Shown here piece by piece: positions 1 through 7,405 of a DNA stretch of 64,000 bases (the stretch's first letter is position 1; every line of letters begins with the position of its first letter). The notes under the pieces were generated by a model. The model saw only the letters and a program-made list of their open reading frames with translations. It had not been told where the DNA came from and ran no database searches. Made by a program: the position numbers and the translations under genes. This DNA comes from Leisingera sp. ANG-M7 (GTDB lineage: Bacteria; Pseudomonadota; Alphaproteobacteria; Rhodobacterales; Rhodobacteraceae), in contig NZ_JWLI01000013.1 in the NCBI RefSeq assembly GCF_000813965.1, forward strand, positions 62,001 through 126,000, given 5' to 3'.

Positions 1-272
1 ATTCCAGTGCCCTCAAACGCCGCTGCAAAATCATCCGCATGATCCGCCAGCGGCGCACCGGTGGAGGCGCCCACCAGAGTCTCGCCGTCAAAGGCCCCGA
101 CCACCACGGCGCGGGCGCTGTCGCGGTAGCTTTGCAGGTACTCCCGCTCATAGGCCGGATCGCCGTCGTACAGATACGGCCAGACGTGGAACACCTTGAT
201 CCGCAGGCGTGCCACATCGTCCAGCGCGGCCTCCAGCGCCGCGCCGGTCATCGCTGCAACCCGGATGGTCAT
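1..272 (-). CDS. GNAT-family N-acetyltransferase, partial (C-terminus beyond window)
   Basis: Read on the minus strand, an ATG at 270-272 opens a frame of 90 codons that runs off the left edge without a stop. It begins MTIRVAAMTG and contains RIKVFHVWPYLYDGD and then VVVGAFDGETLVGAS, the pattern of the first helix and strands of GNAT acetyltransferases (aligned I/V-V-x-x-D-G-x-x-V-G strand). The acetyl-CoA pyrophosphate loop would lie outside the window. Its ATG overlaps the TGA of the NTF2-like gene by four bases (ATGA), so the two are probably translationally coupled. The acceptor substrate cannot be inferred. Confidence 0.75.
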   Translation of the reverse strand, partial: MTIRVAAMTGAALEAALDDVARLRIKVFHVWPYLYDGDPAYEREYLQSYRDSARAVVVGAFDGETLVGASTGAPLADHADDFAAAFEGTG

Positions 273-667
273 CCGGCTGAGACCTGCGCGATCCAGTCCG
301 CCAGGTTGTAATAGGTGGTGACGCGGGAAATCTTGCCGTCCTTCAGCTCAAAGAACGAGCCCGCAGGCAGGCGGTAGGTCTGCCCCTTGGCCTCGGGCAG
401 GCCCTCATCCGTTTGCAGGTAAGTGCCGTTCACGATGAATTCCGCCGCCGCGCGGCTTCCGCCCTCTGCGGAAAAGATCACCATATCGGTAAGCTCTTCT
501 TTGTAGCAGCGGTCCATATGGGCGCAGAACTCCGCGAATTTCTCCTTGCCCACCCGGATTTTGCCCTCGTTCACGTGATGGGCGATCTGCTCATCCAGGC
601 AGTCCAGCATGGTGTCCGTGTCGCCGGCATTGAAGGCCGCGAAATAGCGCGCGATTGTATCGGTCAT
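269..667 (-). CDS. SnoaL/NTF2-like domain protein (ketosteroid isomerase-related)
   Basis: This 132-aa protein has the single-domain NTF2-like layout: an N-terminal helix (TIARYFAAFNAGDTDTMLDC), a segment V-N-E-G-K-I-R-V-G, and C-terminal strands ending GKISRVTTYYNLADWI. The pairing of 'YFAAFNAGD' with 'V..YYN..DW' is typical of the SnoaL-like polyketide-cyclase/ketosteroid-isomerase-related group. Such small alpha+beta barrels bind or isomerise small hydrophobic molecules, but no substrate is evident here. The start codon overlaps the stop of the LMW phosphatase (664) and the stop overlaps the next GNAT start, so the three genes look like one transcript. Confidence 0.7.
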   Translation of the reverse strand: MTDTIARYFAAFNAGDTDTMLDCLDEQIAHHVNEGKIRVGKEKFAEFCAHMDRCYKEELTDMVIFSAEGGSRAAAEFIVNGTYLQTDEGLPEAKGQTYRLPAGSFFELKDGKISRVTTYYNLADWIAQVSAG

Positions 668-1122
668 GTTCTCTCCGTCGGTTCACCCCAGCGGTTTTTC
701 AGGTGCTGGATGATTTGATCCCGTGTTTGACGGTAGATATCTAGCTTGGCCTGCCGTGTCTCGCCGAGCCCGGTAGGGTCCATTATCGGCCAATATTCGA
801 CATCGAGGTGAAAAAAACGGGTCAGTTCCAGCGCCCGGCGCTGGCTGGCGGGCGACAGCGCCACCACCAGGTCAAAGGACGACAGGTCGTCGCCCCAGCG
901 CTCCATCTCGTCAAAGGAGCGCGACCGGTGCCGCGACAGTTCGACATCGATCTCCTGGCACACCGCGATGGAGAAGCCGTCGATCTCCATGTCGTTCTTG
1001 ACCCCGGCCGACTGCACATAGGTGCCGGTGCCATAGAATTTCTTCATGATGCCCTCCGCCATCGGAGAGCGGACCGAATTGTGGTCGCAACAGAACAGAA
1101 CGGACTGCGGCAGCTCCTCCAC
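664..1122 (-). CDS. Low-molecular-weight protein tyrosine phosphatase / ArsC-like protein
   Basis: The 152-aa product shows the LMW-PTP signature near the N-terminus: Cys12-Asp-His-Asn-Ser-Val-Arg18 (CX5R phosphate-binding loop) followed by SPMAEGI. Later it has W-P-I-M-D-P-T, which would carry the general-acid Asp. The family dephosphorylates tyrosine, and related proteins reduce arsenate; the extra Cys residues needed for arsenate reductase are not obvious, so phosphatase is preferred. The start is a GTG at 1122, four bases downstream of the UPF0262 stop, and the next codons GAGGAG prevent a later ATG choice. It is the usual Rhodobacterales neighbour of UPF0262. Confidence 0.8.
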   Translation of the reverse strand: MEELPQSVLFCCDHNSVRSPMAEGIMKKFYGTGTYVQSAGVKNDMEIDGFSIAVCQEIDVELSRHRSRSFDEMERWGDDLSSFDLVVALSPASQRRALELTRFFHLDVEYWPIMDPTGLGETRQAKLDIYRQTRDQIIQHLKNRWGEPTERT

Positions 1123-1125
1123 GCG

Positions 1126-1605
1126 TCAGCCTCCGAAGTGCAGGACGCAGATCAGGGTGAACAGGCGGCGGGCGGTGTCGGTGTCGACCTCCGCTTTGCC
1201 TTCCAGCCTTTCCTGCAGAACCCGGCTGCCTTCGTTGTGGATGCCGCGCCGCGCCATGTCGATGGTCTCGATCTGGCTTGGTGGCATTGTCTTTACTGCG
1301 GTAAAATAGCTTTCGCAGATCTGGTAGTAGTCTTTGACGACCTGCCGGAATGGCGACAGCGAAAGATGGAACTCCGCCGCCTTTTCCCCGCCTTCGGTGT
1401 TGATATCAAAAACCAGCCGCTTGTCGCGGATTGCCAGCCCCAGGTGGTAGGGGCCAGCCGGAATATCGCGGTCTTCCCGTTGCGGCAGGGCAAAGCTGTT
1501 GTCCTCGATCAGGTCATAGATCGCCACCTTGCGCTCCTGCTCGATCTCGGGCGTCGGGGGCGGCAGGTTGCGGTCGTCAAGTTCGATATGGCTGATGCGG
1601 CTCAT
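1126..1605 (-). CDS. UPF0262 family protein
   Basis: I chose the ATG at 1605 (MSRISHIELDD), giving 159 aa, because the family begins with this sequence; the longer frame to 1644 adds an unrelated tail. Recognisable blocks are I-D-x-L-I-E-D-N-S-F near residue 27, PYHLGLAIRDKRLVFDI, the LSLSPFRQVVKDYY block, and the C-terminal ARRLFTLICVLHF. The family is alphaproteobacterial and has no assigned biochemical role. It lies between hisD and the LMW phosphatase, its conserved company, although here an SDR gene on the other strand separates it from hisD. Confidence 0.85.
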   Translation of the reverse strand: MSRISHIELDDRNLPPPTPEIEQERKVAIYDLIEDNSFALPQREDRDIPAGPYHLGLAIRDKRLVFDINTEGGEKAAEFHLSLSPFRQVVKDYYQICESYFTAVKTMPPSQIETIDMARRGIHNEGSRVLQERLEGKAEVDTDTARRLFTLICVLHFGG

Positions 1606-1765
1606 GGGGCTTTGTCTCTGATATGCGCAGGGGCGTCCGGCCATGAGTATCGCACCGCTCCGCCTGGGGCAATGCAGCAGCGGGCGTCAAACGCCTGCCC
1701 GTTTGCGGCAGTGCTTGACAGGCCACGCCCTCGCGACCAGCCTGCCGCCAGCAGGAGACAGCCAC

Positions 1766-2524
1766 ATGACAGCCCTTGAACAGTTTTCCCTCCATGGCCG
1801 CCGCGCGCTGGTGACCGGCTCCACTGACGGCCTCGGCTTCGCCGCGGCCCGCCTGCTGGCTGAGGCCGGGGCCGAGGTCTGGATCAATGGGCGCAGCCGG
1901 GCGCGGGTAGAAGATGCGCTCGCCAGGATGCCCGGCACCGCCCACACGCTGGTGCTGGACATCGCCGATGAAAATGCCGCCACTGCGGCAATGGCGCAGA
2001 TCGCGCAGCAGGGCGGGCTCGACATCCTGGTCAACAACGTCGGCCAGCGCGACCGGCGCAGCCTGCCGGAATTCACCCGCGCCGATCTGCAAAAGCTGTG
2101 GGAGGTCGATCTGGTTTCGCCCTTCCGGCTGTCCCAGATGGCGGCGGCGCAGATGGCGCCCAAGGGCTGGGGCCGGATCATCAACATCTCGTCGATTGCC
2201 GGCCTCATCGCGCAACCGGGCGACGCCGCCTATACCACTGCCAAGGCCGGCATCAACGGTATGACCCGGGCACTGGCGGCAGAGCTTGGCGCTCAGGGAA
2301 TTACCGTGAACGCAATTGCCCCGGGGTTCTTCAAAACCGCACCCAATATGGCTGCTGCTGCAGACCCTGCGATTGCAGAGAAGCTGAAAAACGCTACTGC
2401 ACTGGGCCGCTGGGGCGAGCCGGAGGAATTGGCACCCGCCATCCTGTTCCTCGCATCACCTGCTGCGTCTTATATCACCGGGCAGGTGCTTGCTGTGGAT
2501 GGCGGATATACTACGCACTATTGA
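1766..2524 (+). CDS. Short-chain dehydrogenase/reductase (gluconate 5-dehydrogenase-like)
   Basis: The 252-aa classical SDR starts at ATG 1766, preceded by AGGAGA; the frame upstream of it is not SDR-like. It has the NAD(P)-binding GSTDGLG (glycine-rich TGxxxGxG type), N-N-V-G after strand 4, catalytic Ser in INISSIAG, and Y-T-T-A-K (YxxxK). The end VLAVDGGYTTHY is typical of the 3-oxoacyl-ACP/gluconate 5-dehydrogenase subgroup, so the substrate is probably a sugar acid or other polyol, but this is inference. It is the only plus-strand gene in the hisD-UPF0262 block and converges on hisD. Confidence 0.85.
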   Translation: MTALEQFSLHGRRALVTGSTDGLGFAAARLLAEAGAEVWINGRSRARVEDALARMPGTAHTLVLDIADENAATAAMAQIAQQGGLDILVNNVGQRDRRSLPEFTRADLQKLWEVDLVSPFRLSQMAAAQMAPKGWGRIINISSIAGLIAQPGDAAYTTAKAGINGMTRALAAELGAQGITVNAIAPGFFKTAPNMAAAADPAIAEKLKNATALGRWGEPEELAPAILFLASPAASYITGQVLAVDGGYTTHY

Positions 2525-2530
2525 CAGTGC

Positions 2531-2601
2531 GCAGTGCTTCTTCTGGCCCCAAATATCCCGGGGTGAATGCGCGGCACGCGCAGAGGGGCAGCGCCCCTCC
2601 C
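2531..2601 (-). repeat. Dispersed intergenic repeat, family 2, copy 1 (hairpin + CCCCGGGATATTT)
   Basis: Between the convergent SDR and hisD genes, read on the minus strand, there is a GC-rich hairpin (GAGGGGC/GCCCCTC, 2583-2599), a G-C-G-rich segment, and then CCCCGGGATATTTGGGG followed by an AGAAGAAG-like tail. The same architecture, hairpin then CGGCGGGAGTATTTGG and GAAAGATGA, recurs at 33491-33540. It may act as a bidirectional transcription end; no clear U-run follows the stem. Confidence 0.55.
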
Positions 2602-2605
2602 AGCC

Positions 2606-3907
2606 TCAGCCGTTCAGCGCATCCAGACGTGCAGTCACGGACAGCCCGTGTGCCTCCAGACTCTCGCTTTTTGCCAGAACTTCTGCTGCAGGACCAATGG
2701 CGCGCAGCGAGTCCGGTGTCATCTGGCTAAGCGTCGTGCGCTTGAGAAAATCCATCACCGACAGGCCTGAAGAGAAGCGGGCTGAGCGTGCCGTCGGCAG
2801 CACATGGTTCGGGCCGCCGACATAATCGCCGATTGCTTCGGGTGTGTATTGGCCCAGGAAGATGGCACCCGCATGCACCGTCTTTTCGCTCAGGGCCACC
2901 GGATCGGCGACGCACAACTCCAAGTGCTCCGGCGCAATGCGGTTCGACAGCGCTGCGGCTTCATCAAGATCCCGCACCGTGATCACCGCGCCGAAGTCGC
3001 GCCAGGAGGCCCCGGCAATGGCGCGGCGCTCCAGCGTTTCCAGACGCTTCTCCACCGCCTCAGCCACCGCACGGCCAAAGGCTTCGTCGTCGGTAATCAG
3101 GAGCGACTGGGCGCTTTCGTCGTGTTCAGCCTGGCTCATCAGGTCCAGCGCGATCCAGTCCGGGTTGTTGTCCTTGTCCGCGATCACCAGGATTTCCGAC
3201 GGGCCCGCAATCATGTCGATGCCAACCTTGCCGAACACCCGCCGCTTGGCCGCGGCGACAAATGCGTTGCCGGGGCCGGTGATCTTGTCGACCGGCGCGA
3301 TTGTTTCAGTGCCATAGGCCAGCGCCGCCACCGCCTGCGCGCCGCCGACGCGGTATATCTCATCGACACCCGCCAACCGCGCCGCCAGCAGCACCAGCGG
3401 GTTCACTTGCCCGTCCGGCGTCGGCACCGTGATGGCCAGCCGCTCAACGCCCGCAACCTTGGCCGGGATCGCATTCATCAGCACCGAAGACGGGTAGGAG
3501 GCCAGCCCGCCCGGCACATACAGCCCGGCAGCAGAGACCGCCGACCAGCGCCAGCCCAGCGTTGCGCCGCTCTCGTCCGTCCACTGCGCATCCTTCGGCA
3601 TCTGACGGCTGTGATAGGCGCGGATACGCTCCGCCGCCAGTTCCAGCGCTTCGCGTTCTTCAGCGGAAACCTCGGCGATGGCTGCATCCACCGCCGCCTC
3701 GGTAAAGCGCAGCTGCGCCGGGTCCAGTTCCAGCCGGTCGAACTTCGCCGTCAGCTCCACCAGCGCGGCATCGCCACGTGCGCGGACATCAGCGATGATC
3801 CCGGCCACGGTGGCGTCCACATCCGGGCTGTCCTCGCGCTTGGCGCCCAGCAGTGCAGTGAAGGACTGTTCAAAACCGGACTCAGAGGTGTTCAGAAACT
3901 GCGGCAT
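2606..3907 (-). CDS. hisD: Histidinol dehydrogenase
   Basis: The 433-aa product catalyses the last two steps of histidine synthesis, oxidising L-histidinol to L-histidine with NAD and Zn. The sequence shows the full family: PGGLASYPSSVLMNAIPAKVAG, the nucleotide-binding GGAQAVAALAYGT, ITGPGNAFVAAAKR, IDMIAGPSEILVIAD, and SQAEHDESAQS with the Zn/catalytic Gln-His region, ending with NHVLPT. The ATG at 3907 was chosen because AAAGGAG lies eight bases upstream and the protein begins MPQFLNTSESGFE; the upstream extension to 3955 is not conserved-looking. It is transcribed in the same direction as murA and DUF2948. Confidence 0.97.
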   Translation of the reverse strand: MPQFLNTSESGFEQSFTALLGAKREDSPDVDATVAGIIADVRARGDAALVELTAKFDRLELDPAQLRFTEAAVDAAIAEVSAEEREALELAAERIRAYHSRQMPKDAQWTDESGATLGWRWSAVSAAGLYVPGGLASYPSSVLMNAIPAKVAGVERLAITVPTPDGQVNPLVLLAARLAGVDEIYRVGGAQAVAALAYGTETIAPVDKITGPGNAFVAAAKRRVFGKVGIDMIAGPSEILVIADKDNNPDWIALDLMSQAEHDESAQSLLITDDEAFGRAVAEAVEKRLETLERRAIAGASWRDFGAVITVRDLDEAAALSNRIAPEHLELCVADPVALSEKTVHAGAIFLGQYTPEAIGDYVGGPNHVLPTARSARFSSGLSVMDFLKRTTLSQMTPDSLRAIGPAAEVLAKSESLEAHGLSVTARLDALNG

Positions 3908-4064
3908 CGGGATCTCCTTTGACCCCCGCATATCCGCATGGGCGCAGAGCCTCAAGAATTATGCGGGCCGGCGGTGCAATTGGACGCAAGCAGCAAGGGC
4001 GCTGCCCTTTTTGGCCTGGCGGCCAATTCAACCCGGGGTGCTCCGGACCAGAAAGAAGCGCAGC

Positions 4065-4577
4065 TCAGCGCAAAGCTTTACGCATCGGGATGCAGGGGGT
4101 TGCGCAGCACCCGCCGGTCTCCTCCGTGGCCTCCCAGCCGTGCTTGCGGTAGAAGTCCAGCGCTGTCCGGGTGGCGTCAAGGCGGCCCTCAGCATGGCCT
4201 TGCCGCTGCAGTTCCGCCTCCAGATGCGCGAGCATGGCGGTGCCAGTGCCCCGGCCGGCTGCGGCAGGGGCGACGTAAAGCAGGGAGATGGAGCCGTCCG
4301 GAGACAGCCCGCCCACGGCAACGGCCTCTCCGCCATGTTCAGCCAGCCAGTAGCACCCGGGTCCGGCGATCAAGCCGCGGATCTGCTCCGGCGTCTTGTC
4401 GACAGTCCATGCCGCGATGCGGGCGGCATCACCGCCGTGATCGGCCTGGCATAGACCGCGGATCGAGGCGATGAGCACCCGGCTGATGGCGAAGACATCA
4501 AAAACCGTGGCGCGGCGGATTTCCAGCGGTGCCGCCGGGGCGGCAAAGGCCTGGGAAATGCCGCGCTTGTTCTGCAT
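4065..4577 (-). CDS. GNAT-family N-acetyltransferase
   Basis: This 170-aa protein has the GNAT fold signature: EIRRATVFDVFAISRVLIAS at the start, a beta-bulge strand ISLLYVAPAAAGRGTGTAML where G-R-G-T-G-T-A is the acetyl-CoA pyrophosphate-binding Q/RxxGxG/A loop, and ALDFYRKHGWEATEE as the terminal strand. The substrate is unknown. It starts three bases after the DUF2948 stop and so is in the murA transcript. It is an accessory insertion in the usual DUF2948-hisD order. Confidence 0.8.
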   Translation of the reverse strand: MQNKRGISQAFAAPAAPLEIRRATVFDVFAISRVLIASIRGLCQADHGGDAARIAAWTVDKTPEQIRGLIAGPGCYWLAEHGGEAVAVGGLSPDGSISLLYVAPAAAGRGTGTAMLAHLEAELQRQGHAEGRLDATRTALDFYRKHGWEATEETGGCCATPCIPMRKALR

Positions 4578-4580
4578 GGC

Positions 4581-5057
4581 TCAGGCGCCGTGGTCCGGGG
4601 CCTTGCCAGACGGCGCCTGGTAAGGGCGGGTAACATCGCGCAGGGACACTTCCAGCGCTTCGACTGACAGGCGCAGGGCGCCGTCGCCGGCAAGGGTGAG
4701 TAGCACCTGGCCCGCACCATCCTCGCCCGGCTCGAAAGTGATCGAGAGCAGCGACAGGATCACGTCCTTATCCTTGCGGTCCACACCTTGCGAGGACACA
4801 CCCAGCACGTTGTCGATCACCAGCAGCGACTGCACTCTTTCATAGGACCGGCCGCGGCGCTCGGCTGCGTCGCGGTCTTCCCAGCGGAACCGGTTCACCA
4901 GCAGCGCAAAGCGGCGCTCAGACGCGCGCCAGGTCATCTCGGTCACCGGAAGCACCGCGTCCTGCAGCAGCGAGGACAAGACTTTAAGGTCCTCTCCCTC
5001 CAGCGCGCCCAGATTCAGCGGCGCCTCGCGGCCGTCCTCGAAGCTGGCATCTGTCAT
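4581..5057 (-). CDS. DUF2948 family protein
   Basis: A 158-aa protein that I recognise as DUF2948 from the block [40 protein letters not shown] and the downstream segment [20 protein letters not shown]. The family is soluble, restricted largely to Alphaproteobacteria, and of unknown function. The start ATG overlaps the murA stop (ATGA at 5054-5057). Its steady linkage with murA and hisD suggests a housekeeping role but nothing more specific can be said. Confidence 0.85.
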   Translation of the reverse strand: MTDASFEDGREAPLNLGALEGEDLKVLSSLLQDAVLPVTEMTWRASERRFALLVNRFRWEDRDAAERRGRSYERVQSLLVIDNVLGVSSQGVDRKDKDVILSLLSITFEPGEDGAGQVLLTLAGDGALRLSVEALEVSLRDVTRPYQAPSGKAPDHGA

Positions 5058-6325
5058 GACTGTTCCTTAATCCGCTCGATTTTTGCACCGACACCGGACA
5101 GCTTGCGCACCACATGCTCATAGCCGCGGTCCAGGTGGTAGACCCGGCTGACCTTGGTTTCGCCTTCTGCCGCCATGCCGGCCAGAATCAGCGAGACAGA
5201 GGCGCGCAGGTCGGTGGCCATCACCGGCGCACCCTTCAGCTTCTCGACGCCGGTGACGGTGGCGTGGCCGCCGTGCACTTCGATCTCGGCGCCCATGCGC
5301 ACCAGCTCCGGCGCATGCATAAAGCGGTTCTCAAAGATCTTCTCTTCCAGAACCGAGGTGCCTTCGGCGGTGCACATCAGCGCCATCATTTGCGCCTGCA
5401 GGTCGGTGGGGAAGCCGGGGAAGGGTTCGGTCACCACATCCACCGCGCGCACCCGGCCGTTCTTGCGGCAGACGGTCAGGCTGTTTTCGTTTTCGGTGAT
5501 TTCAATGCCAGCGGCCTCCAGCTTGGCGCAGAAGCTTTCCAGCAGGCTGCGGCGGCCGCCCAGCAGCTCCACCTCGCCGCCGCAGATCGCGGGGGCCAGC
5601 ATATAGGTGCCCAGTTCGATCCGGTCGGTCACCACCTGGTGGGTGGCGCCATGCAGCCGGTCGACGCCCTGGATGGTGATGTCGGGGGAGCCGTCGCCCT
5701 CAATCTGCGCACCCATCTTGCGCAGGCAATCGGCCAGATCGACGATTTCCGGCTCGCGCGCGGCGTTTTTGATGACGGTGGTGCCCTTGGCAAGTGTCGC
5801 CGCCATCATGATGTTCTCGGTCGCCCCGACGGAGGCAAAGCTCAGCTCCACCACCGCGCCTTTCAGGCCCTTGGGCGCCTTGGCATGCAGATAGCCGTCC
5901 TTCAGCTCAATCTCCGCCCCCAGCGCTTCCAGCCCGTGAATGTGCAGATCCATCGGGCGTGCACCGATGGCGCAGCCGCCGGGCAGTGACACAACAGCCT
6001 GGCCCAGCCGCGCCAGCATCGGACCCAGCACCAGGTTCGACGCGCGCATTTTCCGCACAATATCATAGTCGGCGACGTGGCTGGTCAGGTCATGGCTGGA
6101 CATTGCCAGCACCTGGCCGTCCTGAAGGCTGGACACTTCGGCCCCCAGCGATTGCAGCAACAGCGTCATCGTCTTGATGTCGCTGAGGCGCGGCGCATTG
6201 GTCAGCGTCAGGGGCTCCTCGCTCAGCAAGGTTGCCGGCATCAGGGTGAGGCAGGCGTTCTTGGCGCCGGCAATCGGGATCTGCCCGTTCAGCGGGCCGT
6301 TGCCCGTTACCAGAATCGAATCCAT
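5054..6325 (-). CDS. murA: UDP-N-acetylglucosamine 1-carboxyvinyltransferase (MurA)
   Basis: MurA transfers enolpyruvate from PEP to UDP-GlcNAc, the first committed step of peptidoglycan synthesis in the cytoplasm. The 423-aa length is normal. Diagnostic segments are [15 protein letters not shown] near the N-terminus (with the catalytic Lys), [16 protein letters not shown] with the fosfomycin-target Cys at residue 118, and [12 protein letters not shown]. The protein ends with [20 protein letters not shown]. It follows a 51-aa gene by six bases and overlaps DUF2948 by four bases, so it probably heads a cell-envelope/housekeeping transcript. Confidence 0.97.
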   Translation of the reverse strand: MDSILVTGNGPLNGQIPIAGAKNACLTLMPATLLSEEPLTLTNAPRLSDIKTMTLLLQSLGAEVSSLQDGQVLAMSSHDLTSHVADYDIVRKMRASNLVLGPMLARLGQAVVSLPGGCAIGARPMDLHIHGLEALGAEIELKDGYLHAKAPKGLKGAVVELSFASVGATENIMMAATLAKGTTVIKNAAREPEIVDLADCLRKMGAQIEGDGSPDITIQGVDRLHGATHQVVTDRIELGTYMLAPAICGGEVELLGGRRSLLESFCAKLEAAGIEITENENSLTVCRKNGRVRAVDVVTEPFPGFPTDLQAQMMALMCTAEGTSVLEEKIFENRFMHAPELVRMGAEIEVHGGHATVTGVEKLKGAPVMATDLRASVSLILAGMAAEGETKVSRVYHLDRGYEHVVRKLSGVGAKIERIKEQS

Positions 6326-6331
6326 CTGACG

Positions 6332-6487
6332 TTATTCTCCGCTCTTGCCCGTGTCCTGGTCCTGCTTGTCTGACCGCGCCTTGGCCTGTGCCTTGCGCCG
6401 GGCCATGTTAGCCTTGAGCGCTGCCTTCAGCCGGTCTTCGCGCGATGCAGCGGAACCGTCGTTTTTAGGTGATTTCTTCTCTGCCAT
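6332..6487 (-). CDS. Small basic conserved-looking protein upstream of murA (51 aa)
   Basis: A short frame on the minus strand from ATG 6487 to TAA 6332 encodes 51 residues. It begins MAEKKSPKND and contains REDRLKAALKANMARRKAQA. It is lysine/arginine-rich, lacks membrane segments, and is predicted to be largely one amphipathic helix. It ends only six bases before the murA ATG, which supports a real co-transcribed gene. I know of similar short R-L-K-A-A-L-K-A-N-x-A-R-R-K-x-Q proteins in Rhodobacterales, but no function is known. Confidence 0.7.
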   Translation of the reverse strand: MAEKKSPKNDGSAASREDRLKAALKANMARRKAQAKARSDKQDQDTGKSGE

Positions 6488-6530
6488 AAGACTTCTCTAA
6501 CTTAGTGCGAAAAAACCGTCCAGAATGCTC

Positions 6531-6559
6531 TTGCGCGCCTTCGCGTTTATGCCTAAAAG
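6531..6559 (+). promoter_or_regulatory. Candidate sigma-70-type promoter of tRNA-Thr
   Basis: TTGCGC at 6531-6536 and TAAAAG at 6554-6559 are separated by 17 bases and end 13 bases before the mature tRNA. This is a reasonable housekeeping promoter for the isolated tRNA, but each hexamer matches only four of six consensus bases. Confidence 0.35.
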
Positions 6560-6572
6560 CCCCCTCACCGGC

Positions 6573-6647
<75 letters not shown>

Positions 6648-7037
6648 TTAATCACTGAAATCGCTAAGTAATTTCGCATCAGATGGTGCAGCGCACTACC
6701 GTGTGTTCAGGGCTGATTTCTGCCTTTCCAAGGGTGCGGCGGGTCCTTGAGGAGACGTCTGGGAAGACAGTGCCGCTAAACGCGCCAGACGAATCGATGG
6801 CACGGATTCGGCGGTGCTGCCCAGCGCTGCGGACTGACCGCTCCCGACGCTGCAAATCCACCCAAAATCAAGTCCGTATCCGTCGCGGCATCACCGGTTT
6901 AGGCTCGCTGCCATGCGATAGATGCCGTCATGGCTGCCGAATCAGGCGCAGGCCGGTCTGTCCGGGCCTGATTGCGCCGTCGCAATTCAGTTTCAGCTTT
7001 TTGAATATTTATCTTTTTTAAAACAGCGGCCTGCGAA

Positions 7038-7051
7038 ATGATTCAGATCAA
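7038..7051 (+). promoter_or_regulatory. FNR/CRP-family box upstream of nap operon
   Basis: ATGAT-TCAG-ATCAA matches the FNR consensus TTGAT-N4-ATCAA at nine of ten positions. It lies 192 bases upstream of the napE ATG. In Alphaproteobacteria such boxes are recognised by FnrL, Dnr or NnrR-type regulators that control nitrate and nitrite respiration under low oxygen. The distance implies either a long leader or an upstream activator position. Confidence 0.6.
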
Positions 7052-7214
7052 GGTGGCGGCAACAGCACTTTTTGCATGGTGGCGCTGGCAGAGCCCAGCA
7101 CGCAGGGGCGCGAAGATGTATCTGATTGCAACCTTTGATTGTTGTTCTGCTGAAATGGGTTAGGGTTTCCCTGCCATCGCCAGACAGATGAGCCGGTCTC
7201 GATCTGCTTTGGTG

Positions 7215-7220
7215 TATAAT
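7215..7220 (+). promoter_or_regulatory. Candidate -10 hexamer TATAAT upstream of napE
   Basis: A perfect TATAAT occurs 24 bases before the napE start, just before the ribosome-binding site AAGGAGG. No convincing -35 hexamer lies 16-18 bases upstream, so it would need an activator, or it may be chance. Confidence 0.25.
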
Positions 7221-7243
7221 AGAAGCAGCCAAGGAGGACTCAT

Positions 7244-7393
7244 ATGTCCGAACAGCCAACCAAAGCCGAAGAGCGGAATACCTTTCTGTTCCTCGCGGTG
7301 ATTCTGGCGCCGGTTCTGGCAGTGGGAATCGTCGGCGGATACGGCCTGATGATCTGGATCTCCCAGATCTTCCTGGGGCCGCCCACAGGTTAA
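7244..7393 (+). CDS. napE: Periplasmic nitrate reductase subunit NapE
   Basis: A 49-aa single-span membrane protein starts at ATG 7244 with a strong AAGGAGG six bases upstream. It has a short charged N-terminus (TKAEERNTF), one hydrophobic helix (LFLAVILAPVLAVGIVGGYG) and the end LMIWISQIFLGPP, which is the NapE/TorE pattern. It is the first gene of the nap operon, 12 bases before napF. NapE's biochemical role is unknown; it accompanies Nap in alphaproteobacteria. Confidence 0.85.
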   Translation: MSEQPTKAEERNTFLFLAVILAPVLAVGIVGGYGLMIWISQIFLGPPTG

Positions 7394-7405
7394 GGGCCCA
7401 GGCCG

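Larger units (their letters stand above)
6648..7243. other. Non-coding stretch between tRNA-Thr and napE
   Basis: About 600 bases without a credible gene; the 112-codon plus-strand frame at 6683-7021 is arginine/cysteine-rich, shows no family pattern and has no ribosome-binding site. The stretch holds a stem-loop with arms AATCAGGC/GCCTGATT (6940-6973), an AT-rich tract with a T-run at about 7000-7020, an FNR-like box (7038-7051) and a TATAAT hexamer (7215-7220) close to napE. A long leader or an unrecognised small RNA is possible. Confidence 0.5.

Noticed and set aside
1687-1704. CAAACG-CCTGCC-CGTTTG inverted repeat before the SDR gene
   Set aside because: Short arms in GC-rich sequence with no further support; it could be a chance hairpin.
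808-1779. Long plus-strand open frame opposite the LMW phosphatase and UPF0262 genes
   Set aside because: It is antisense to two well-supported genes, has arginine/histidine-rich composition with no family pattern, and no ribosome-binding site; it is the usual GC-rich mirror frame.
3994-4010. AAGGGC-GCT-GCCCTTTTT hairpin between hisD and the GNAT gene
   Set aside because: The T-run follows the stem only on the plus strand, where no gene ends nearby; it would not terminate the minus-strand operon.
6683-7021. 112-codon frame in the tRNA-nap intergenic region
   Set aside because: No ribosome-binding site, arginine/cysteine-rich and random-looking; an overlapping minus-strand frame has equal merit.
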